Origin: Berkiella sp964496435
Lineage (GTDB): Bacteria > Pseudomonadota > Gammaproteobacteria > Berkiellales > Berkiellaceae
Direction: 5' to 3'
DNA: 64,000 bases
Assembly: GCA_964496435.1 (NCBI GenBank)
Contig: CAZBZP010000004.1
Coordinates: 62,001-126,000, forward strand
How positions within the stretch are numbered: the stretch's first letter is position 1; every line of letters begins with the position of its first letter. The position numbers and the translations under genes are program-made. The notes under the pieces are model-generated. The model did no database searches and was not told the DNA's origin. It was given only the letters and a program-made list of their open reading frames with translations. Shown in pieces: positions 33,925 to 41,458 of the stretch.

Positions 33925-34529
33925 TGCTGTTTTTGGCTTTTCAAGTTTGCTTCACCTTGAATTTCCAAGGTGACATCATCACCCAGGCCAGGCAAGTAAG
34001 CTGTTATTCCAAAATCTGATCTTTTAATTTTAGTGGTAGCCGAAAAGCCAATTGTCGGCAATTGAGAGATAGGAGAGACGCCAACTTTGTTGAAAATTAC
34101 ATTTAGACTGACTGGTTTTGAGATCCCCTTAATGGTGAGGGTTCCATCAACTTGCGCAGTTAAATTGCTGGTTGATTGAATATTCGAGCTTACAAAGGTT
34201 GCTTTGGGGAATTGTGCAACATTAAAAAATTCTGAACCTTTAAGATGTTCGTCCAATTTTGATATGCCCGTAACAAAATCTGCCACATCAACATCGGCGT
34301 TTATGCTGGTGTTTTTGAGCTCTCCCTTATCGTAAAGAATCGTGCCATTAACAAACCATTTGCCCGAAGGCTCTGAAAAGCCAAAATGATCGATATGCCA
34401 CATTACGTAGGTATGATAAGGATCAAGTGTATATGTTTCCCGTAGGTCTTTTTTCTCTTCTGCTTGTAAGGTGGATATTGCAAGGCATAAAAAACTTAGG
34501 CTCATCAATGTTTTGAACGTTTTGGTCAT
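33921..34529 (-). CDS. YceI-family periplasmic protein, second copy
   Basis: The start at 34529 has GGAGG eight bases upstream and gives a signal peptide (MTKTFKTLMSLSFLCLAISTLQA); longer starts at 34595 and 34544 lack this support. The YceI domain shows YTLDPYHTYVMWHIDHFGFSEPSGKW, HLKGSEFFNVAQFPKATFVSS and LTIKGISKPVSLNV. It is first in the YceI-b561-YceI run and differs clearly from the other copy, so it is not a recent duplication. Confidence 0.9.
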   Translation of the reverse strand: MTKTFKTLMSLSFLCLAISTLQAEEKKDLRETYTLDPYHTYVMWHIDHFGFSEPSGKWFVNGTILYDKGELKNTSINADVDVADFVTGISKLDEHLKGSEFFNVAQFPKATFVSSNIQSTSNLTAQVDGTLTIKGISKPVSLNVIFNKVGVSPISQLPTIGFSATTKIKRSDFGITAYLPGLGDDVTLEIQGEANLKSQKQQ

Positions 34530-34640
34530 AGTCTTGTCCTCCATGTTGCTAATTATAGTTCTAAGAACCCATAAGGAGGTTAAGAAAGCGTACATCCCTA
34601 CCGATTAAGGTTTGGGACCTGTACTTAAAGGACATAGGGA

Positions 34641-34886
34641 ATGAAAGCGTTATACTCTAGCCTCTTGTTATTGTTTTGTGGACTCATCAGCGGCTGCAAT
34701 TCAGTTGCACCATCATGCTGTAAAGAGACACCCAGCTACGTAGATACCGATAATGCAGACAGTATAGAGCTCTATACGAGTTGCTGTAATGATTTAAATT
34801 ATCAAAGCGGGTATTACTATAATGGCTATAAGGAAAATGGCTGGCGATATTGTATTGCAAAACCTGTTGATTACATCAAATATTGA
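34641..34886 (+). CDS. Small Cys/Tyr-rich lipoprotein
   Basis: The 81-residue precursor has a lipobox LISGC (Cys 19) and a mature region with five more Cys, including two CC pairs, and many Tyr. Disulfides in the periplasm are likely. No family is recognised. It is read divergently from the YceI cluster. Confidence 0.65.
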   Translation: MKALYSSLLLLFCGLISGCNSVAPSCCKETPSYVDTDNADSIELYTSCCNDLNYQSGYYYNGYKENGWRYCIAKPVDYIKY

Positions 34887-34889
34887 TAA

Positions 34890-35155
34890 TGCGCAGGGCG
34901 CGGTACTATAAAAGCACAACAGCTCTTATTGGCCTCCGCGTCTAGCCCAACCCACGGCTCGCACCACAGGCGAACGTCGACGAATGCGGACCAATCGGGA
35001 GGCATGGGACAAACCATGCCCGCTCCCCCATTCACGACAGGCGAACCTGCCCCTCCAAGAAGCCCACGATACCAACCCCACTCCGGCTAAGGAGAAAGGA
35101 AGGCACGACCTCAAGGAGCTAGGAAGCGCGGTCCCGAGAAAAAATATCGCACCCT
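34890..35155. other. GC-rich structured island of unknown origin
   Basis: About 265 bp are plainly richer in G+C than the AT-rich surroundings. It contains a decamer ACAGGCGAAC twice (34966-34975 and 35037-35046) and an inverted repeat GGCATGG/CCATGCC (35001-35007, 35014-35020) flanked by GGGAG and CTCCC. Open frames exist on both strands (plus 34984-35253, minus 34926-35114) but neither resembles a known protein, and the plus frame runs beyond the island. It could be a structured RNA, a decayed mobile repeat or recently acquired DNA. Confidence 0.45.
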
Positions 35156-35250
35156 GCTTAATTAATTATATGCCTTTCAACAAGCCTGCGAAATTGCAGT
35201 TGCGCGCTTTTGACCTAGCACCTAAGAGAAGATTTATGGGGTTTAAGGCA

Positions 35251-35282
35251 TAAAAAAAGCAGCCACTTAGGTAAGTGGCTGC
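35251..35282 (-). terminator. Rho-independent terminator of the histone-like gene
   Basis: On the minus strand GCAGCCACTT (35282-35273) pairs with AAGTGGCTGC (35268-35259) around a 4-nt loop, followed by seven T. This is the strongest classical terminator in the window. Confidence 0.88.
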
Positions 35283-35302
35283 CTATAGGATGCGAAGAAA
35301 AA

Positions 35303-35653
35303 TTAAGCGACAGCTTTACGTTTCTTGGCAGTTGCTTTCTTAGCAGTTTTTGGTGCTTGTGTTTCGATAGCAACTTTGGCTGTTTTTGCTTTCTTAACTT
35401 TAGCAGTTGCCTTAGCAGTTGCTTTAGGGGCAACCTTGGTTGATTTTGCTGCTTTAGCTTTCTTTGGAAGCGCTGGCTTCTCAGCCTTTGCAGCTTTGAC
35501 CACTTTGAGCGCTGGTGTTTTGCTGGTTTTAGCAGGTGCTTTCACAGCTTTGGCTTTAGGCGCTTTCGCTTTAGGCGCTTTTTTTAACGCAGGCTTTGCT
35601 GCTTTAGCTTTAGGCGCTTTTGCTTTTGCGGTCAATTTTTTAGTTTTGAGCAT
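35303..35653 (-). CDS. Histone H1-like Lys/Ala/Pro-rich protein
   Basis: The 116-residue protein is almost entirely Lys, Ala, Pro, Val and Thr, in irregular repeats such as KAPKAKA, PAKTSK and KKATAKKRKA. This matches the C-terminal tail of histone H1 and bacterial relatives (chlamydial Hc2, Coxiella Hq1, Bordetella BpH1). Such proteins bind and compact DNA in the nucleoid. They are often growth-phase regulated in intracellular bacteria with a dense, non-growing form. It has no globular domain. The repeats make strain-to-strain length variation likely. Confidence 0.82.
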   Translation of the reverse strand: MLKTKKLTAKAKAPKAKAAKPALKKAPKAKAPKAKAVKAPAKTSKTPALKVVKAAKAEKPALPKKAKAAKSTKVAPKATAKATAKVKKAKTAKVAIETQAPKTAKKATAKKRKAVA

Positions 35654-36324
35654 CGAGAATTTCCTCCGTGTTTAAACAATCACAAATCTAACATAGACTC
35701 AAGAAAAAACAAAATCTCTGTGCGTTAAATTGATGCTTAATCCTGAAATGTGCAACCCCAAAAGACAGGCCATGAAGAAAAGAGATAAAGGCGCAAGCAA
35801 TAATCCCTCATCAATCAACAACAAAAAAGGCCATACTTATTCAACATTGTTAGCCACATATGGCGTCATCCTCCCTAGAAACAAGTTTTCAGGCAAAAGC
35901 TAAATTTGAATCTTCCAAGGTCTTAAAAAAAATGCGCAAACTCAAAATGCACTGATGAAGACTTTCTGTGATTGAGACCTTCCAACGCCGCAAGCATGAA
36001 TGGGATGTGCAAGGAATTGGGGTTAGTAGGAGAAAATTTTCTTATGAATTCTTCAATAGAAACGAGCCCACCCGAAATATAAATATTGCGGTAATGCTAA
36101 AAAAATATTGTACATGAACGATATTTTATCTACGCTATCTCGCCTAAATCTCGGTAGTTACGCGGATTGTCATAAAAAAATATAATGAATTGCCGCTAAT
36201 ATACACTAATTGGTCGATAAGCGCGCCAAATTGTACGCTAAGCGTAAGTAGTAACCCGATTTAACTATTGATTTTTAGGTCAAACAACTGTACTATGTTA
36301 TCTTTCTTACTTCGGGGAAGCGCC
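35654..36324. other. Long intergenic region upstream of the LuxR-type gene
   Basis: This gap of about 670 bp has no convincing gene. A 43-codon frame at 35772-35903 lacks a good ribosome site. Near its right end lies an inverted repeat TACGCT-A-AGCGTA at 36234-36246, about 80 nt before the chosen start of the LuxR-type gene, a possible binding site for a dimeric regulator. Confidence 0.45.
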
Positions 36325-37101
36325 ATGATACACAAAGACCATATTTCTTATAAGGCTGTTGATAAAGTCCAAAAACTTGCGAATCCATTAGCAAAATTGG
36401 GTGATATTCACTATTTCTGTTATGGGGTTAATTACGCTGATACCACGGGTTTCACGCTCCATACTAATGCTGATTATTATGAAACTTGGTTTGAAAATGA
36501 ATTCCCTATGTGCGGATTTCATTTAGAGTCCGGTTGGCACTTATGGGAATCTACTTTGCCTAAGCAGCAATTAGATACCGCTGAAAAATTTAATTTTGGT
36601 AAAGGCGTAAATTACGTTATACGCCACCCTGATGGAAAATCGGAAGTATACTCTTTTGGTTCAAGGCCTGATAATAAAAAAGCGATTGATTTTTATTTAA
36701 ATAATCAAAATTTATTAAAACGCTTTACCAACTATTTTATTGAAAACACCCAAGATTTAATTAATATGGCCGATCAACAACGTATCAAACCTTTGCCAGG
36801 CATGGTCAAGCACGCGCCCCAGCAGGCTGAAGCTTATAACGTTGCCCTGGACAACCCACAGGTTGAAAATTTCTTGCATGAATTAAGCTATCCTTTCAAC
36901 GTATTATCTGAAAGAGAATGCGAATGCTATCGTTTAATTCTTAAGGGTTACTCTATTGCTCAAATGAGTGAAGAATTACACTTGGCTATCCCAACTGTTG
37001 CTGTGTACATTTCAAGAATTAAACAAAAATTGAAATGCACCAATAAGAGTGCACTCATCAATTTAGCGCAAGAAGCCAAATTGGTTGAATACTACCTCTA
37101 A
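36325..37101 (+). CDS. LuxR-family transcriptional regulator, no synthase nearby
   Basis: The 258-residue protein has an N-terminal sensor-like region (30-170) and a C-terminal LuxR helix-turn-helix: LSERECECYRLILKGYSIAQMSEELHLAIPTVAVYISRIKQKLKCTNKSALINLA. The Met at 36325 has GGGGA seven bases upstream; 36295 is a longer option. The N-terminal region has WF and W residues like autoinducer-binding domains but is too diverged to predict a ligand. A second protein of the same layout is encoded at 53.9 kb. No LuxI gene is visible. It may sense a host or bacterial small molecule. Confidence 0.85.
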   Translation: MIHKDHISYKAVDKVQKLANPLAKLGDIHYFCYGVNYADTTGFTLHTNADYYETWFENEFPMCGFHLESGWHLWESTLPKQQLDTAEKFNFGKGVNYVIRHPDGKSEVYSFGSRPDNKKAIDFYLNNQNLLKRFTNYFIENTQDLINMADQQRIKPLPGMVKHAPQQAEAYNVALDNPQVENFLHELSYPFNVLSERECECYRLILKGYSIAQMSEELHLAIPTVAVYISRIKQKLKCTNKSALINLAQEAKLVEYYL

Positions 37102-37166
37102 GCTTTAGTTGACAAACTGGTATCATATCGCGCACCCTAAGCATTTTAGGAAAAGGAATTCCTTAA

Positions 37167-37766
37167 ATGAAAATTTTAGTAGTCGGCGGCACTGGCACCA
37201 TCGGTAAAGCTGTTGTCAAAGAACTCTCCCAACGTCACCATATCCTTATCGCTGCTTTCCAACATGGCGATATTCGCGTAGACATTACCGACAAAGAATC
37301 TATTGAAAAAATGTATCAGACTGTTGGCAAGATAGATGCGGTTATTTCAACAACCGGCAAGTTACATTTTGGTGAGTTTACTCAAATGACTGCTGAAAAT
37401 TACCAAGTCGGCCTTAACAGCAAATTAATGGGACAAGTAAATTTAGTGTTATTGGGCCTTCCTTATATAAATGATAAGGGATCATTTACCTTAACCAGTG
37501 GTATTTTAAGTCACGAACCCATTCGCTTTGGCTCAAGTGCTTCCATGGTCAATGCTGCCTTAGATGGCTTTGTTAAAGGTGCTGCTATCGAAATGCCAAG
37601 ACAAGTCCGCATCAACGTTATCAGTCCCACGCTTTTAGAAGAATCCGTTCCCCAATATGGCGATTTCTTTCATGGTTATGAACCTGTAAGTGCAGCAAAA
37701 GTGGCTCTCGCATTTAGTAAAAGCGTGGAAGGGTTACAAACCGGCCAAGTATACAATGTGGGCTAA
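37167..37766 (+). CDS. Short-chain dehydrogenase/reductase
   Basis: The 199-residue protein starts with the nucleotide-binding MKILVVGGTGTIGKAVVKEL and contains DAVISTTGKLHFG, a variant of the NNAG motif. The usual catalytic YxxxK is replaced by a SASMVNAALDGFVKGAAIEMPRQVRINVISP stretch. That is normal for one subgroup of short SDR proteins, whose reaction is mostly uncharacterised. It lies 65 nt after the LuxR-type gene in the same direction. Confidence 0.85.
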   Translation: MKILVVGGTGTIGKAVVKELSQRHHILIAAFQHGDIRVDITDKESIEKMYQTVGKIDAVISTTGKLHFGEFTQMTAENYQVGLNSKLMGQVNLVLLGLPYINDKGSFTLTSGILSHEPIRFGSSASMVNAALDGFVKGAAIEMPRQVRINVISPTLLEESVPQYGDFFHGYEPVSAAKVALAFSKSVEGLQTGQVYNVG

Positions 37767-37791
37767 GGCTCACCTGAGCCCCTTATAGGCA

Positions 37792-37811
37792 CCCTCTCCT
37801 ACAGGAGAGGG
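37792..37811. terminator. Palindrome between convergent genes
   Basis: CCCTCTCC and GGAGAGGG form an 8-bp perfect stem with loop TACA. It lies between the convergent SDR and HdeD-like genes. No strong T-run follows. Confidence 0.5.
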
Positions 37812-37819
37812 TAATCAGA

Positions 37820-38380
37820 TTATTGTTTGTTTTTTGCAAGGATGGAAAGCATGATAAATGCCCATCCCCATATAAACAGATCAATACCCACAAACAAACC
37901 AATGATATAGAAACCAGATGAGGGTAATTGCGCCAATATAACAATTCCTAACAGAAGCGTGATAATGCCACTGAGAAAGCTCCACCCCCAATTCGGTAAT
38001 TGGAAGGCTGCTGAGGCGATAATTCTAAAGAACCCCATCGCGATAAAGAAAACCGCCATCAGCACTGTTAAAGAAAATGCTGAAGCGATTGGCGTAAACA
38101 TGAGGAGTAGTCCCGCTACAATGTAAAGTAGTGCGACAAGTAAGTGGCTCATAAAACCTGGTTTATGCAACCAATACTGAAAGCTATTGATTGTCATCAC
38201 CATACCACTGGCTAGTAACACACCCCCTAAAAAGATGACAGAAATCAATGTCGTAAATACACTGGCACTGATTGCCAACATGCCAAGAATAACTAATGAT
38301 ACCCCCCAAAATAAGATCCAGCCCCAGTTCTTATGGAAGGTGTTAAGATCATAATGCGATACTTTAAAATAGTGCGCCAT
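37820..38380 (-). CDS. HdeD-family (DUF308) membrane protein
   Basis: The 186-residue protein has six hydrophobic segments arranged as three hairpins, beginning NWGWILFWGVSLVILGMLAI and including VLMAVFFIAMGFFRIIASA. This is the HdeD/DUF308 pattern; HdeD is linked to acid resistance at high cell density in enterobacteria. I chose the Met at 38380, which has AAGGAG six bases upstream; the upstream Met at 38395 would have that site inside its coding sequence. Acid resistance here is an inference. Confidence 0.87.
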   Translation of the reverse strand: MAHYFKVSHYDLNTFHKNWGWILFWGVSLVILGMLAISASVFTTLISVIFLGGVLLASGMVMTINSFQYWLHKPGFMSHLLVALLYIVAGLLLMFTPIASAFSLTVLMAVFFIAMGFFRIIASAAFQLPNWGWSFLSGIITLLLGIVILAQLPSSGFYIIGLFVGIDLFIWGWAFIMLSILAKNKQ

Positions 38381-38509
38381 TGAATGCTCCTTCAATTATT
38401 AACCTGAGCCAAAAAACACTGATCTTATTTCCTATTTTGGCTTGCCATTGCTGTCTGTACTAACTATAGCTCAGCAATATCAGAAGAATTTAAAGAGGAG
38501 GTAAATGCT

Positions 38510-38794
38510 ATGGATGTTATCGTGAATCATAAAAGTGGGTCCAAGCAATTTGTCGCCATTATAGAGGGAACCATTGCTTCTTTGAGTTATACGACCTCAA
38601 GTGATGGTAAAATATGGGATTATTACAGTACCTATGTACCTACTAGCTTAAGAGGCAAAAGAATTGGGCAAACCATTGTGAAATATGCGCTTGATTTTGC
38701 CAAGGAAAATAGCCTCATCATCATACCTACTTGTCCCTTTGTCAAAGGCTATATTGACATACATCCAGAATATAAAGCGCTCGTTTATAAATAA
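38510..38794 (+). CDS. Small GNAT-like acetyltransferase (YjdJ type)
   Basis: The 94-residue protein shows the compact N-acetyltransferase fold PF14542: YYSTYVPTSLRGKRIGQTIVKYALDFAKENSLIIIPTCPFVKGYIDIHPEYKALV, where LRGKRIGQ is the acetyl-CoA pyrophosphate loop. GAGGAGGT lies eight bases before the ATG. The substrate is unknown; these small GNATs often act on small amines or proteins. Confidence 0.85.
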   Translation: MDVIVNHKSGSKQFVAIIEGTIASLSYTTSSDGKIWDYYSTYVPTSLRGKRIGQTIVKYALDFAKENSLIIIPTCPFVKGYIDIHPEYKALVYK

Positions 38795-38820
38795 AAAAAG
38801 GGAGCATAGCTCCCCTTTTT
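38793..38820. terminator. Bidirectional terminator
   Basis: GGGAGC and GCTCCC (loop ATA) are flanked by A-run and T-run, forming a terminator for both the GNAT gene and the convergent bacteriocin-like gene. Confidence 0.82.
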
Positions 38821-38833
38821 GTTGTTTGATTTA

Positions 38834-39175
38834 TTAGGAAATCAACACATTATACATCGCCACAGCACCCATAGAGCCAAAGCGTAACGCAGCGCCACCA
38901 ACAAATGCACCTGCGATAACGCCTCCTGTTGTAGCCCCAACACACGCTAAAGTAGCATAAGCTGCCGTTGATGCAGCAGTGTAAGCTAAGGATCCACCAG
39001 CAATACCACCTACACCCATGCCAATAATGGTGGAAGCGCGTTGGAAGTTTTGTTGATCCGTAACGCTATATAACATTGCGAATGTTTGAATAGCTGCAAT
39101 AGGATCAATCACTGTAACGGTATGATCTTCTGCACCGGAGACAACAGTAATTTCATTAACAGTTAAATCACGCAT
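38834..39175 (-). CDS. Double-glycine-leader peptide, bacteriocin/microcin-like
   Basis: The 113-residue product starts MRDLTVNEITVVSGAED, which matches leaders of peptides exported by C39-peptidase ABC transporters (ME/DLT/S-E-x-x-VSGG/A, cut after GG or GA). The rest is hydrophobic and rich in Gly and Ala (GMGVGGIAGGSLAYTAASTAAYATL), as in class II bacteriocins that insert into membranes. A second gene of the same design lies at 49.5 kb. No immunity protein or dedicated exporter is adjacent. It could be an antibacterial peptide or a signal. Confidence 0.62.
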   Translation of the reverse strand: MRDLTVNEITVVSGAEDHTVTVIDPIAAIQTFAMLYSVTDQQNFQRASTIIGMGVGGIAGGSLAYTAASTAAYATLACVGATTGGVIAGAFVGGAALRFGSMGAVAMYNVLIS

Positions 39176-39439
39176 GTTTTAATAACCCCAATTCAATTTT
39201 TTTAGTTTGCAAAGAGACTGGATGCTAGCAGATTTTTTATTATTAGGCCAAATGCTTATTGAAAAAACCAGCTTCATTTTTAGTACTTTTTATTAGAAGC
39301 TCAACTCAAATAATGTAGAAAAAAAGCATTATGTGTAATATCACCTATTTAAATAAGCTCAACTTAAATCACAACACACAAAAGTAATTGCAAAGCACTA
39401 TATTGAATAGTTACAGAACCAATAAGAAGACGAAGGCTT

Positions 39440-40273
39440 ATGAAAGATACCCGTCCTTTTGCTGAAAACTTAATCACTGCTCTTGAGGAAGGTAAACTAA
39501 AACTACCCACCCAACCTGAGGTTGCAGTGAGATTACGTGAGTGCGCAGAAGATCCTAATGTCACTTCTACAAAACTTGCGCAGGTGATTAGCCACGATCC
39601 AGCGCTAACAGCAAAATTCATTCAAATTGCCAATAGTCCACTTATACGTGGTCGTGTTGCTATTGATTCATTACCTAATGTGATTAACCGTTTAGGTCTT
39701 CGATTTGTTTGCAATGTTGCAACAGGTCTAGCGATGGAGCAAATCTTTCAAGCAACCAACGAGAATATTGATAAATTAATGTATGACGCCTGGTCATCGA
39801 GCACACATGTCGCTGCCTATGCCCATGTGCTAGCCAAACATACCAGTGTGCCTTCTGATGTTGCCTCACTTGCTGGCATGATGCATCAAATTGGTGCTTT
39901 ACCCATACTAAGTTATGCACAAGATTTTGATGAGATCTCAAATGACCTACCGCTTTTAAAATCGCTTATTTCCCAACATCATGCAAAAGTGGGTGAAGCT
40001 ATTTTACGTTCATGGAAATTTCCTGATGAAATATCAAGTTTACCTAATCAGATTTATCAAGAAACGACTGCTGAAAATAATAAAAATAATTTAATTCATG
40101 TCGTTCAAGCTGCATTGATCAAAACGAAAGAAAATAACAAAAACTTTATAGAATGCAATTCGTTGACCAAGGATGTATTTAAGCAATTAAATATAGCGGA
40201 TGAAGAAGAATTCAACTCGGATCAATTTAGAACCGAGTTGCAAGAGTCAATGCGATTTTATTGTCACTTATAA
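39440..40273 (+). CDS. HDOD-domain signalling protein
   Basis: The 277-residue protein has an HDOD domain (about 20-220): LPTQPEVAVRLRECAEDPNVTSTKLAQVISHDPALTAKFIQIANSP at its start and LAGMMHQIGALPIL in the middle, where HD phosphodiesterases have HDIG. The metal-binding HD pair is therefore not intact, as usual for HDOD. These proteins act in signalling and regulation, often as partners of other regulators. Function here is unknown. It is read alone. Confidence 0.88.
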   Translation: MKDTRPFAENLITALEEGKLKLPTQPEVAVRLRECAEDPNVTSTKLAQVISHDPALTAKFIQIANSPLIRGRVAIDSLPNVINRLGLRFVCNVATGLAMEQIFQATNENIDKLMYDAWSSSTHVAAYAHVLAKHTSVPSDVASLAGMMHQIGALPILSYAQDFDEISNDLPLLKSLISQHHAKVGEAILRSWKFPDEISSLPNQIYQETTAENNKNNLIHVVQAALIKTKENNKNFIECNSLTKDVFKQLNIADEEEFNSDQFRTELQESMRFYCHL

Positions 40274-40286
40274 GTGACAATAAAAT
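40255..40286. terminator. Bidirectional terminator overlapping the HDOD stop codon
   Basis: A perfect 16-bp palindrome, ATTTTATTGTCACTTA and its exact complement, spans the HDOD stop (40271-40273) and ends 1 bp before the end of the osmC-type gene. Stem-loop formation would separate the two convergent genes. Confidence 0.72.
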
Positions 40287-40712
40287 TTAGGCCTCTAAAA
40301 TTGCATCTAAACTAATGTTGGCATTTAGTACCCGTGATACTGGGCATAATGCTTTAGCATTGGCGGCAATTTCATTAAATTTATCGTTCTCTAAGCCTGG
40401 AACCTTTGCTTTTAACTCCAAGTGAACTGCTGTAATAGTCCAATTTCCATCGACTTGATCTAGGCTCAATGATGCATTAGTTGCAATACGTTCAGGCACA
40501 AAACCTGCAGCTCCCAAGAAAGCTGAAAAGGCCATCGCAAAACAGCCTGCATGCGCTGCTGCAATGAGTTCTTCAGGATTTGTTCCGGTGCCATTTTCAA
40601 AACGGGTTGTAAAAGAATAGGGTGTATCCTTTAGTGTGCCGCTTTGAGTTGAGATCTGACCTTTGCCTTTCTTTAAATCGCCTGTCCAAAGTGCTGATGC
40701 GGTTCTCTTCAT
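40287..40712 (-). CDS. osmC: OsmC-family peroxiredoxin
   Basis: OsmC reduces organic hydroperoxides with two Cys thiols. The 141-residue protein has both: AAAHAGCFAMAFS (Cys 57) and AKALCPVSRVL (Cys 122). The N-terminus MKRTASALWTGDLKKGKGQISTQSGTL matches the OsmC rather than the Ohr branch. GAGGAG precedes the ATG. It lies convergent to the HDOD gene. Confidence 0.9.
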   Translation of the reverse strand: MKRTASALWTGDLKKGKGQISTQSGTLKDTPYSFTTRFENGTGTNPEELIAAAHAGCFAMAFSAFLGAAGFVPERIATNASLSLDQVDGNWTITAVHLELKAKVPGLENDKFNEIAANAKALCPVSRVLNANISLDAILEA

Positions 40713-40820
40713 GGTTTCATTCCTCCTCTAGCCATTAATTATAGCCGCAAGGCATTCACTATTTTCATTTCCTTGCATTTTGGTTAGTATTTGTACAGTG
40801 GCTAATAACAAGGAAGCACC

Positions 40821-41381
40821 ATGACGCAGGAACGCGTAAATGCTGGTAATAAAATACCAGAAGAAATGAATGTCATTATCCAAATCCCCGCAAGCTATGA
40901 TCCTATCAAATATGTTGTTGATAAGGATTCAGGTGCGCTCTTTGTAGGTGGCTTTCATCAAACCAGCATGCACTATCCCTGCAACTATGGTTATATTCCA
41001 CAGACAAAGTGCTCTCAAGGCGAGCCACTTAAGGTTCTGGTGATTACCCCTATTATGGTAAACCAAGGTTGTGTGATTCGTTGCAGACCCATTGGGGTCT
41101 TGGCATTGATTGATAATGGCCAAATTGTGCGCAAGATTCTGGCTGTGCCAATCACAAAATTAACTGCAAGCTATGAACATGTTCAAAAAGTTGATGATCT
41201 TCCTCATGAACTGCTACAAAAAATTGTTCACTTTTTTACACATTATAAAGATTTAGATCAGCAAGCTTCAGTGAACTTTGAAGGATGGTTAAGTATAGAG
41301 GCAGCAAAAAGAGAAATATTGACGGGTGTATTACGCTTTGAGAAGGCCAGTTATTATCAGCGTGAATTGCTATCTAGTTAA
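40821..41381 (+). CDS. Family I inorganic pyrophosphatase homologue with lost catalytic acids
   Basis: The alignment with E. coli PPase is continuous: IPASYDPIKYVVDKDSGALFVG, SMHYPCNYGYIPQT, GCVIRCRPIGVL, LAVPITKL and FFTHYKDL. The metal- and PPi-binding residues are not kept (offset +1 against E. coli, by memory): E20 is Q21, E31 is V32, R43 is G44, D65 is Q66, D67 is E68, D70 is K71 and D102 is V103. K30, Y52, Y56, D98, K105, Y142 and K143 remain. The DGDPxD metal site reads QGEPLK. The frame is intact. Catalysis is very unlikely; a membrane pyrophosphatase is encoded next door. Confidence 0.88.
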   Translation: MTQERVNAGNKIPEEMNVIIQIPASYDPIKYVVDKDSGALFVGGFHQTSMHYPCNYGYIPQTKCSQGEPLKVLVITPIMVNQGCVIRCRPIGVLALIDNGQIVRKILAVPITKLTASYEHVQKVDDLPHELLQKIVHFFTHYKDLDQQASVNFEGWLSIEAAKREILTGVLRFEKASYYQRELLSS

Positions 41382-41411
41382 TATGCCGCGCAAAACATTG
41401 CTTTAGTTTGC

Positions 41412-41447
41412 AAACAAAGGGGAGAATATTGATTCTCCCCTTTGTTT
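41412..41447. terminator. Strong bidirectional terminator
   Basis: A perfect 16-bp stem (AAACAAAGGGGAGAAT, 41412-41427, complement 41432-41447) with a 4-nt loop lies between the convergent soluble and membrane pyrophosphatase genes. Confidence 0.85.
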
Positions 41448-41458
41448 ATCCCTCATCA

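Noticed and set aside
34926..35253. Open frames on both strands in the GC-rich island (62 and 89 codons)
   Set aside because: They have no recognisable product, overlap each other on opposite strands, and long frames are expected in GC-rich DNA. The plus frame crosses out of the island into ordinary sequence.
35325..35675. Long plus-strand frame opposite the histone-like gene
   Set aside because: It is the mirror of the Lys/Ala-rich coding sequence, giving Ala/Phe/Leu repeats. The minus frame has the terminator and the known composition.
35772..35903. 43-codon frame in the gap before the LuxR-type gene
   Set aside because: No good ribosome site and no motif; a chance frame is more likely.
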